This document shows positions 6,903 to 12,390 of a stretch of 12,390 nucleotides of DNA, piece by piece. Made by a program: the position numbers and the translations under genes. The DNA is taken from assembly GCA_039831705.1 (NCBI GenBank), contig JBDOMT010000045.1:1-12390 (forward strand). The letters are read 5' to 3'. Source of the stretch: JAJRWS01 sp039831705 (GTDB lineage: Bacteria > Planctomycetota > Planctomycetia > Pirellulales > Lacipirellulaceae). Under the pieces are notes generated by a model. The model saw only the letters and a program-made list of their open reading frames with translations, made no database searches and was not told where the DNA came from. Position 1 is the stretch's first letter; each line of letters opens with the position of its first letter.

Positions 6903-7991
6903 ATGTCGGATCATCGTCGAACGGATCGATCGCATGAGAACCGGATCGAACCCCGAATCGAATCATCGAAGCACCTCAGGTGGCGGGCCAATGAGGAAGG
7001 CAGGCAGCCAAATTCGGGAAAATGGATCGATTTTCCGTCGATGGAAATGGCTGCTGTCGATGTTGCTTACGAGGCGCTCCACCTGCGCTTGGAACATGTT
7101 CAGCGAATGCTTCCGCTCGCTGCCTATCAACATGCAGAAAATTTGGAGCATGTGCATCAGTTGAGGGTTGGTTGTCGCAGAGCCGCTACCGCCCTGTCGA
7201 CCTTCCGTCCCTTGCTCGGCCACAAAAACAAACCGCTCAAACGTTGGCTTCAAGACTTGCGCAGCGCCGCCGGACCGGCTCGTGATCTGGATGTATTGTT
7301 GTTGGAACTGCATCAGGAATCCGCCACGGGAGGGGCTCGTCTGAAGTACATCATCGAACCGTTTCAACGCCGTCGAAAAAAATTACAGCGGCGACTGGTG
7401 AAGGTTGCGAAACGTGCCCTATTAAAAAATCAAACGGGATGTTTGCAACAAGCCATTACCCAATGTCTCCAATCGATTGCCGATGAAGGCCACGCTAATC
7501 GTGTACCATTTGCAGCTTTTGCCCGACAAATTTTACCTGAATCCGCCAGGCCCATGCTCAGCCTGAGTCATGACTTGCCGCCCTACAAGGGCCAAGGGAT
7601 CGCCCCTGCCAAACTGCCGAAAATTGAACGGTTGCATGAACTGCGAATCGCCGTTAAACGGTTCCGCTACTCCATTGAGCTGTTTCATAGTGTCTTCCCA
7701 ACCTCGTTGCGGGATTCCATGTATCCACAGCTTAAAGATATCCAACAGCGACTCGGTGCACTCAACGATCATGCGACGATGCAGAAAAATTTTCAATGGC
7801 TAATGGCCAAGGAAATACCGGATAATCGGGTCATCGATTTGGCCGCCCGTATTGTTCAGCAACATGAAGCGGTGATGGATGGGCGTCTTTCATTTCTCGA
7901 GTGGTGGACACCAGAGCAAGCCGACGCGTTCCATGCGGAACTAGAGATGCTCCTGTCGGATCAGGCCACAAAACAAACAACCGCTGAGTGA
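6903..7991 (+). CDS. CHAD domain-containing protein
   Basis: The product is 362 aa. CHAD (conserved histidine alpha-helical domain) is an all-helical pseudo-twofold domain that binds polyphosphate and often travels with CYTH triphosphatases or phosphate genes. The two repeats are visible: HQLRVGCRRAATALSTFRPLL (first part, 85-105) with AGPARDLDVLLLEL (123-136), and HELRIAVKRFRYSIELF (245-261) with LKDIQQRLGALNDH (277-290). The conserved His85 and His245 and the many Lys/Arg on these helices fit an anionic ligand. The N-terminal ~45 residues are charged and low in homology signals. There is no signal peptide, so it should be cytoplasmic. No Shine-Dalgarno sequence precedes the ATG at 6903. The stop is 10 nt before the alkaline phosphatase start, so the two are likely co-transcribed. 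Confidence 0.92.
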   Translation: MSDHRRTDRSHENRIEPRIESSKHLRWRANEEGRQPNSGKWIDFPSMEMAAVDVAYEALHLRLEHVQRMLPLAAYQHAENLEHVHQLRVGCRRAATALSTFRPLLGHKNKPLKRWLQDLRSAAGPARDLDVLLLELHQESATGGARLKYIIEPFQRRRKKLQRRLVKVAKRALLKNQTGCLQQAITQCLQSIADEGHANRVPFAAFARQILPESARPMLSLSHDLPPYKGQGIAPAKLPKIERLHELRIAVKRFRYSIELFHSVFPTSLRDSMYPQLKDIQQRLGALNDHATMQKNFQWLMAKEIPDNRVIDLAARIVQQHEAVMDGRLSFLEWWTPEQADAFHAELEMLLSDQATKQTTAE

Positions 7992-8001
7992 GATCTTTGG
8001 A

Positions 8002-9792
8002 ATGCACCATTTTGGATGGATAATGGGCCGATGGATAACGGGCCGATGGATAACGGGCAGGCAGGCAGAGATTTTACTTGCCAGTGTGATACTGACATGC
8101 GCTGGGTGGTGCGAGTTGTTTTCAGCAACAGCAGGCAATTCCCTGGCACACGGTCAGGAATTGCCCCAAGCAAGCCAGTCCCCAAATAAGCATGTGGACA
8201 AGCAGGTAGCCAGGCGGACTACCAACCGGCAGTTGCCTGGGTATGGCAAGCAGCAGGCAGACACGGCCACACTGCCAGGAAGTGTACGGAATGTCATCCT
8301 GATGATTGGCGACGGCATGGGACCGCAGCAATTGGGCCTGCTGGAGATGTATGCACATCGGGCCCCGAATTCCGTGGTACCCGAACGCACACCAGCCATT
8401 GAAAAGATGATGGCTGAGGGGACCTTGGGGCTGGTACGCACCGAACCGTATGGTGTGTTGGTCACCGATTCGGCGGCGGCAGCCACTCAGTTCGCCACGG
8501 GCCAACCAGCCCGTTCGGAAATGATTGGCACCAACTTTCAAGGCGATACCGTTTCCAACTTAGTGGAAGTTGCCCGTCAACAGGGTAAATCAACCGGCCT
8601 GGTCACCGACACGCGGATTACCCACGCCACACCGGCCGGATTTGCGGCACACCAACCACACCGCACCATGGAAAATGAAGTCGCCATAGACTATCTCAAC
8701 AACCAGGTCGATGTGCTATTGGGAGGCGGTTTACGCAATTGGGTCCCCAAGGCGGCGAACAATTCTTCCTCGGCTGCTGCGATGGGCATTCGCCAACTGA
8801 TCGGCAACCGCTTCTCGATGAGTTCCAAACGAAAAGATAACCGAAATTTGTTACTGGAAGCACGAGCTCGCTACCAGTTAGCATTTGATCGGCAGATGCT
8901 GGCTCAAGTTAGCAAAGGGCCTCTACTGGGACTGTTTGCTGATTCAGAAATGCAGGATGCTCTAACGGAGCATGGACTGGGAGATGGCGACCAGCGAACA
9001 CAACCTTCTTTGGTGGAAATGGCGGCCAAGGCATTAGAGCTGCTGGCACAGAACGAACAAGGATTTTTTTTGATGATCGAAGGAGGGCAAATCGATTGGG
9101 CTGGACACAACAACGACGTGGGCAACCTGCTCCACGAGTTGCTGCAGTTCGATGAAGTGGTCCGTTATGTCGATCATTGGGCAAGCCAGCGGGATGACAC
9201 GTTGTTGGTGGTGACTGCCGATCATGAAACCGGATCGTTTGGCTTCAGCTACTCTGGTTCACCCTTGCCGCGTCCGCAACCGTTGTCGGGTGACGTATTT
9301 CAGCAGCAGGATTATTCCCCCTATTTCAATTTTGCCCCGCTGGAGATACTCGATAAAATTTACGCGCAAAAGAAAAGTTATTTTCAGATATTTCAGCAGT
9401 TCGACGCCTTGCCGGCCGCGCAGCAAACGGCCGAGCAATTGGTAGCCCTGGTCAACAGCGCCTTAGAATTTGACATCACCCTCGACCATGCGGTCGACAT
9501 CCTTGCGCGGATGCGAAACCGACAATTTGTTGCAGGCCATCCTTATCTGGGAACGGAAACCGTACCGCGTATTCGCGATTTCAGCGAATTCTTCATCTTT
9601 GGTGAGTTTTCACGGATGAACCTGTTGGGTCGAGCGGTCGCTAGCCAGCAGAATGTGGTTTGGGGTACCGGCACGCACACCAGTACACCCGTGGTACTGG
9701 TCGCCAAGGGGCCGGCAGCCCATCGGTTTGGAGGCATGCACCACTCGACTGAAATTGGCCAACGGCTGATGGAATTGCTTCGGGACGAGTAA
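8002..9792 (+). CDS. PhoA-family alkaline phosphatase, exported
   Basis: The product is 596 aa, longer than E. coli PhoA (471). The N-terminus has an Arg/Trp-rich stretch (GRWITGRWITGR) and then a hydrophobic segment (about 22-40) that should act as a signal peptide, so the enzyme is probably periplasmic. Active-site elements are all present: DGMG (104-107), VTDSAAAATQFATG with nucleophile Ser157 after Asp156, ITHATPAGFAAH (206-217, Thr210), MIEGGQIDWAGH (358-369: Glu360, Asp365, His369), VTADHETGSFGF (404-415: Asp407, His408) and GTHTSTPV (557-564: His559). It should hydrolyse phosphomonoesters with two zinc ions and one magnesium. A region of about 140 residues (416-556) separates the ADHE block from the HTS block and includes a helical insertion not found in E. 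coli PhoA. It is the second gene of a pair with the CHAD gene. An alternative ATG at 8023 would lose seven residues. Confidence 0.95.
   Translation: MHHFGWIMGRWITGRWITGRQAEILLASVILTCAGWCELFSATAGNSLAHGQELPQASQSPNKHVDKQVARRTTNRQLPGYGKQQADTATLPGSVRNVILMIGDGMGPQQLGLLEMYAHRAPNSVVPERTPAIEKMMAEGTLGLVRTEPYGVLVTDSAAAATQFATGQPARSEMIGTNFQGDTVSNLVEVARQQGKSTGLVTDTRITHATPAGFAAHQPHRTMENEVAIDYLNNQVDVLLGGGLRNWVPKAANNSSSAAAMGIRQLIGNRFSMSSKRKDNRNLLLEARARYQLAFDRQMLAQVSKGPLLGLFADSEMQDALTEHGLGDGDQRTQPSLVEMAAKALELLAQNEQGFFLMIEGGQIDWAGHNNDVGNLLHELLQFDEVVRYVDHWASQRDDTLLVVTADHETGSFGFSYSGSPLPRPQPLSGDVFQQQDYSPYFNFAPLEILDKIYAQKKSYFQIFQQFDALPAAQQTAEQLVALVNSALEFDITLDHAVDILARMRNRQFVAGHPYLGTETVPRIRDFSEFFIFGEFSRMNLLGRAVASQQNVVWGTGTHTSTPVVLVAKGPAAHRFGGMHHSTEIGQRLMELLRDE
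8015..8059 (+). repeat. Three tandem 15-bp units in the phosphatase 5' end
   Basis: The unit GATGGATAAYGGGCC occurs three times in a row (8015-8029, 8030-8044, 8045-8059), with one difference in the first copy and one in the last base of the third. Because 15 is a multiple of three, the array stays in frame and encodes repeats of WITGR-like pentapeptides just ahead of the signal-peptide hydrophobic core. Copy number changes would lengthen or shorten the positively charged n-region without breaking the gene. Confidence 0.85.
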
Positions 9793-9903
9793 CAGAGAGC
9801 CTTCAGAGAATCTTGAGCCGTAGACGTTGGCCATATAGAGAAGATGCTGAAAAAAGGCTTGTTTCGTTGTTTCTGCTCTCTTTCCTTAAGCCACATGTCC
9901 GAA

Positions 9904-9909
9904 TATAAT
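9904..9909 (+). promoter_or_regulatory. Candidate -10 box upstream of ssrA
   Basis: A perfect TATAAT lies at 9904-9909, about 95 bp before the mature 5' end of tmRNA. I see no good -35 at 16-18 bp spacing (TTTCCT at 9881-9886 is the nearest). The stretch between the phosphatase stop (9792) and 10005 has no gene, and this would be the natural start for the ssrA precursor, giving a leader of about 90 nt to be removed by processing. Confidence 0.4.
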
Positions 9910-10004
9910 ATAGGAACGTGTGGGTGCCCTCATTGGGGGTGTCTGCATAGACCATGCACGATGGACCATCTGGTTCATAGACTATTTAGGGGCGAAAGCC
10001 ACCT

Positions 10005-10363
10005 GGGGGCGAACAGGGTTCGACCGGATAGGCGAAGTGTAAGTGGCGTGTCGTGGTTGATCAGCTGGCCACGTAAAAAGCTGATTACAATCTTCAATTG
10101 CTGAAGGTAACTATGCTTTGGCTGCCTAAATAAAGGCTGCCCGGGCCAAGGGCTGCTGTCGCAGTGTCCCGGACGCCCGTCACCAATTGCGACTCGTCGC
10201 GAGTCATTGTTGAGCACGCTCGCGATTAAACAAAGTTCTCGACTAGCGCTTGGTTAGCCGTGTCGACAAGGCGGACCCGGGGCAAAATCAAATTTGACGA
10301 CTACACACGTAGAAGCTTGCGCGGAGATATTACGGGACGCGGGTTCGATTCCCGCCGCCTCCA
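10005..10363 (+). ncRNA. ssrA: tmRNA (transfer-messenger RNA)
   Basis: This is a one-piece tmRNA of about 359 nt that rescues stalled ribosomes. The 5' end GGGGGCG (10005-10011) pairs with CGCCTCC (10356-10362) to form the acceptor stem, with discriminator A at 10363; the next bases are CT, so CCA must be added after transcription. The 5' block contains the conserved AGGGTTCGACCGGAT. The T arm is GCGGG-TTCGATT-CCCGC at the 3' end. Pseudoknot 1 is visible as GTGGC/GCCAC-type pairing near 10041-10074 plus ATCAGC/GCTGAT ending near 10085. The tag frame at 10100-10129 reads GCT GAA GGT AAC TAT GCT TTG GCT GCC TAA, giving AEGNYALAA, with the usual hydrophobic LAA end recognised by ClpXP-type proteases. 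An A at -4 of the GCT resume codon fits known tmRNAs. Confidence 0.97.
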
Positions 10364-10365
10364 CT

Positions 10366-10599
10366 TTCCAACCTGTTGATACACAAGGAGTTACGAAAAG
10401 TCGAGATTCTGAAGTCAGTATATATGTAGCGTCTGGTTGCCTCGAACTGGCCGAAAACGGCAACGATTGGCAACAAGAAGCAGACCTCAGCTACATCGCT
10501 CGTACATGGCCTGACCTACCGCCTCACATTCGTGAGACGATTCTGACGGTCATCGATTCCTCGCTTGCCCATCAGTTGGGCGAAGGGAGGATGGCATGA
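10366..10599 (+). pseudogene. Start-less gene fragment after tmRNA 3' end
   Basis: A frame that looks genuinely coded (…CLELAENGNDWQQEAD, then LSYIARTWPDLPPHIRETI, then LTVIDSSL…) ends at TGA 10597-10599. Between the tmRNA end (10363) and this stretch it has no ATG or GTG, and no TTG until close to its end; going further upstream the frame simply enters the tmRNA. The 'W-P-x-L-P-x-x-I-R-x-x-I' style resembles the C-terminal tails I associate with tyrosine recombinases, or the ORFs next to them, in planctomycetes, though this is from memory and unverified. The simplest reading is the 3' remnant of a gene cut by integration or excision at the ssrA 3' end, a common attachment site. It could also use a rare start such as ATA or CTG. 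Confidence 0.5.
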
Positions 10600-10799
10600 G
10601 CAATTCTCTCTGCTCCGCCCCGCTTCTCAATGCCGTGGCAGAGATACTGGTTGCTTTTCCAAATGGCCGTCGTGCTGAGGCGTTTCGTGAGGCCTTGAGC
10701 TTCAATCCTGCTGGGACACTATGGCCGAGCATTCTCCGTTGCCCAGGTTCTTGCGGGCTGCAAGAGCAGCAAAGTCGGCCAGCTCATCTGGATCATTGA
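10596..10799 (+). CDS. Small ORF, unknown, probably truncated
   Basis: The ATG overlaps the stop of the preceding fragment in an ATGA arrangement, typical of translational coupling. The first ~43 residues (MSNSLCSAPLLNAVAEILVAFP then NGRRAEAFREALSFNPAGT) look like a plausible helical protein. After about position 10715 the frame runs antisense through the PIN gene and loses coding character, ending at 10799. I therefore think only 10596 to about 10715 is original, and that its natural end was lost at the same junction that truncates the PIN gene. I do not recognise a family. Confidence 0.35.
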   Translation: MSNSLCSAPLLNAVAEILVAFPNGRRAEAFREALSFNPAGTLWPSILRCPGSCGLQEQQSRPAHLDH

Positions 10800-11004
10800 C
10801 CGCGATTTCTGCAAGAGTGCCGTCCCCCACCGCAGCGTTTACGGCATCAAACTGCTCGTCGTAATGCTCTTTGATTTCGTCTCTGACGTGGTCCGTAATG
10901 AAGAAAGTGTAGAGCGGGTGCGAGGCGAGCAAATCGAGTCTGCCGATCGCGGCGAAGTTGATCAGTACGCATGTGTCGAGGAGAATTTCCGTTTTGCCGT
11001 CCAT
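10702..11004 (-). pseudogene. PIN-domain toxin, C-terminally truncated
   Basis: The product is 100 aa. The N-terminal two thirds of a PIN-domain ribonuclease are clear: the first acidic site in EILLDTCVLINF (Asp10), the second acidic residue in ITDHVRDEIKEHY (Glu43), and LGNGECSAIV (87-96, Glu91). After Val96 the family pattern stops and the frame ends SQQD-stop. The fourth acidic site and the last helices of the fold are missing, since PIN toxins usually run to 130-160 aa. The break lies at about 10705-10720. A GGAG about 4 nt before the ATG gives a good ribosome-binding site. The start lies 33 nt after the stop of the ImmA-like gene on the same strand, so the two formed an ImmA-PIN toxin-antitoxin style operon. 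It is probably inactive. Confidence 0.75.
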
Positions 11005-11037
11005 GGCTCCAATTTTATCCGTAGACCGCCACTCGTA

Positions 11038-11676
11038 CTACGCCGCCTCGGCAAGCTTTAGTAGGTCGGAAGCTTTGATTCCCAGCACAGTGCTCAAGTC
11101 TCTGAGTCGTCCACGAGATACTTCCTCTCTACGAAACGCTTCAACCGCAAGATTTAGAACCTGCAAACGTAAGACGTCCTGGTCGAATTGACTGTCGTTC
11201 TCGCCATCAAATGCAGCATCATCAAACAGCTCCAATACCTTGAATGCGGTCTTGGCATCATCCTCTTTCGCAAGGAGTTCGACCAGTTCGTCTTTGCTGA
11301 TCAAGCTAAGCGATTTAAGGCGGTAACACGTTGCCTGGTAGCTCGTGCGAAAATAGCATATCAGTGACGCAACGTCTTGATACGTTACTTTGCTGTCACT
11401 GGCTTTGAATCGCACTTTCGCTTCAACAAGTTCCTTCGAATCGTGAGCCAATGGGTCATAGACGACTTGATCTATTCGACTCGGCAGAGTCTTTCGGCGG
11501 TGAAGCAAAAACGCATGGATGCCCTCTGCCGGTAAAAGAAAGGCGGCCGCAAACTCATTGGCTCTCACCTCCTTGAAATCTTTTCGATTCTTACTGCTAC
11601 TAATGGTTGCGGTCGCTCCTCGGTCTAGTCCCCGATCAAGCGAACAAAGAGCGATAATTCGAACCGTTTTTGACAT
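11038..11676 (-). pseudogene. ImmA/IrrE metallopeptidase-like protein, N-terminus lost
   Basis: The open frame gives 212 aa starting at an ATG that lies inside a repeat element, so this is probably not the original start. The recognisable part begins at LDRG (13-16) and contains KEVRANEFAAAFLLP (35-49), the conserved segment with the third zinc ligand of COG2856/ImmA-IrrE peptidases. The remaining ~160 residues are a helical C-terminal domain (for example VTYQDVASLICYFRTSYQATCYRLKSL split over 98-124). The preceding HExxH helix, and any Xre DNA-binding domain, are absent: residues 1-12 come from the repeat. Intact relatives are antitoxin or immunity-regulating proteins found beside toxins or in mobile elements. 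Here it precedes a truncated PIN gene. I infer a broken toxin-antitoxin operon. Confidence 0.75.
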
Positions 11677-11734
11677 CGAATCTGATGCGCACCGGTATCA
11701 TTTGGCGTCGCGTATCGCCTCTTTGTTCGTTTGA
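11636..11734. repeat. 99-bp element with terminal inverted repeats
   Basis: The left arm (11636-11656, TCAAGCGAACAAAGAGCGAT plus A) is matched by the complement of the right arm (11713-11734), with one mismatch and one extra base in 21-22 positions. The interior of about 56 bp has no coding content of its own and no comparable internal symmetry. The left end coincides with the point where ImmA-family similarity stops, so this is either a small non-autonomous insertion or a dispersed repeat that marks a deletion junction. No target duplication is apparent. Confidence 0.65.
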
Positions 11735-11805
11735 GAATAATGGGTCGGTTATGAGAATGGTCTTTCTAGCCTGGAGCGGTTAAGGTTTGCGGCGGACCAG
11801 AGCAT

Positions 11806-11822
11806 CCGAACTCCGGCTTCGG
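11806..11822. repeat. Small hairpin beyond the transposase gene
   Basis: CCGAA (11806-11810) and TTCGG (11818-11822) form a 5-bp stem with a 7-nt loop, lying just downstream (on the minus strand) of the transposase stop at 11833. It may be part of the subterminal region of the insertion sequence. The exact end of the element cannot be set because its other terminus lies outside the window. Confidence 0.3.
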
Positions 11823-11832
11823 TTGATAGGCG

Positions 11833-12390
11833 TCACCAGTTGTCGATCTTTTTCAATCCTGCGACCAAGCGAAAGAACGTAGCTTGCCAGGGGTTCCATG
11901 CGAGCATGCGATACACAATCTTTCGGCCGGTTCGTACAATTTGAGCGGGAATGTTGATCACGGCATTGCGATAGGTGGCAAAGTCCATCCGCAGCAGTCG
12001 TTGCTTCTCACGAATATGCTTTTCTTGCCAACGCCCAGTGACGGGAAGCAAGAGTGCGGACCACGCTTTGAGGCTCCAGGCCAGTGAAGCGATGACCATG
12101 TAGGCCCAGTTGCTATTCAGGTTGTCCAGAGGCGCCGTGAATGCGTGTACGCCATTTTTCTGTTGCTCGATCAGCTTCTCTTGGTTGCAGCGATGGTTCG
12201 CCTCGAAGACGATTTGTTCAGGAGAATTATCCCAGTCGTTGGTGATATAAAAAAAGCATCGCTCATCGTCAAAGAGCTTGCTTTGTCCTTGATAAACTTC
12301 AAGATCCTTCCACACCACGACGACTCGATAATCCTTGCGACACTTTGTCGGGCGATAGGTGAATTCGGCTACGTACTCTGCGTCGAGGCG
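11833..12390 (-). mobile_element. IS1380-type transposase, C-terminal part
   Basis: The frame is open from 12390 to the stop at 11833 (185 codons here), so the gene continues past the right edge; the GTG at 12318 is an internal codon. It reads RLDAEYVAEFTYRPTKCRKDYR, then VVVVWKDLEVYQGQSKLFDDE, then RCFFYITNDW. Typical IS1380-family blocks follow: FEANHRCNQEKLIEQQKNGV, containing the R-(3)-E-(6)-K signature of DDE transposases (catalytic Glu codon 12178-12180), SNWAYMVIASLAWSLKAW, and RMDFATYRNAVINIPAQIVRTGRKIVYRMLAWNP. No frameshift is seen in the visible part. The left end of the insertion sequence should lie between 11735 and 11832, but I cannot identify the terminal inverted repeat without its partner. 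Confidence 0.9.

Noticed and set aside
8457..8497. Possible loss of the phosphatase nucleophile because the motif reads DSAAAAT instead of DSAASAT
   Set aside because: The nucleophile is the Ser directly after Asp (Ser102 in E. coli, Ser157 here), which is retained; the changed Ser is a later, non-catalytic position.
9846..9892. GGCTT...AAGCC pairing after the phosphatase gene as a terminator
   Set aside because: The stem is only 5 bp with a loop of about 27 nt and no T-run follows, so it does not support an intrinsic terminator.
10254..10463. Minus-strand frame encoding EAAGIEPASR-like peptide
   Set aside because: This is the well-known artefact of translating through the T arm of a tRNA or tmRNA; it lies over the ssrA 3' end and is not a gene.

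Overview
The window looks like a piece of a planctomycete chromosome, probably Pirellulaceae-like. This rests on protein style rather than any search: a DUF1570-type secreted protein, an ABC-2 permease fused to a long soluble tail ending in a planctomycete-style 'AYRLEHDAYPDMLSELVPEYIQALPIDPFSGEAFQYRP' stretch split across residues 958-995, and starts that mostly lack a Shine-Dalgarno sequence.

Left edge (1-502): no convincing gene. It holds three copies of a 9-bp word and a pair of overlapping, mutually exclusive GC-rich hairpins at 350-415.

Minus-strand operon (6503 down to 503): a YtrA-type GntR repressor, an ABC ATPase, a 1038-aa ABC-2 permease/soluble-domain fusion, and a secreted DUF1570-like protein whose expected HEATH zinc motif reads HEATP. 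A promoter (6498-6503 / 6475-6480) lies upstream of the repressor, and a perfect TGTACTA-N6-TAGTACA operator overlaps its -10 box. This suggests the operon is controlled by its own first gene. The likely picture is an envelope transport or stress module.

Divergent intergenic region (6504-6902): it contains a roughly 182-bp imperfect palindrome (6526-6707) that is symmetric along much of its length, most likely a miniature mobile or dispersed repeat.

Plus-strand pair (6903-9792): a CHAD-domain protein followed 10 nt later by an exported PhoA-family alkaline phosphatase. CHAD domains are known to bind polyphosphate, so the two genes point to phosphate or polyphosphate handling.

ssrA (10005-10363): a one-piece tmRNA with predicted tag AEGNYALAA and no encoded CCA.

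Right edge (10364-12390): accessory debris immediately after the tmRNA 3' end, a classic integration site. It holds a start-less gene fragment reading out of the tmRNA, a small ORF overlapping it by ATGA, a PIN toxin missing its C-terminus, an ImmA/IrrE protein missing its HExxH N-terminal part, a 99-bp element with terminal inverted repeats exactly at the ImmA break, and the C-terminal part of an IS1380-type transposase running off the end. This reads as the remnant of an integrated island.
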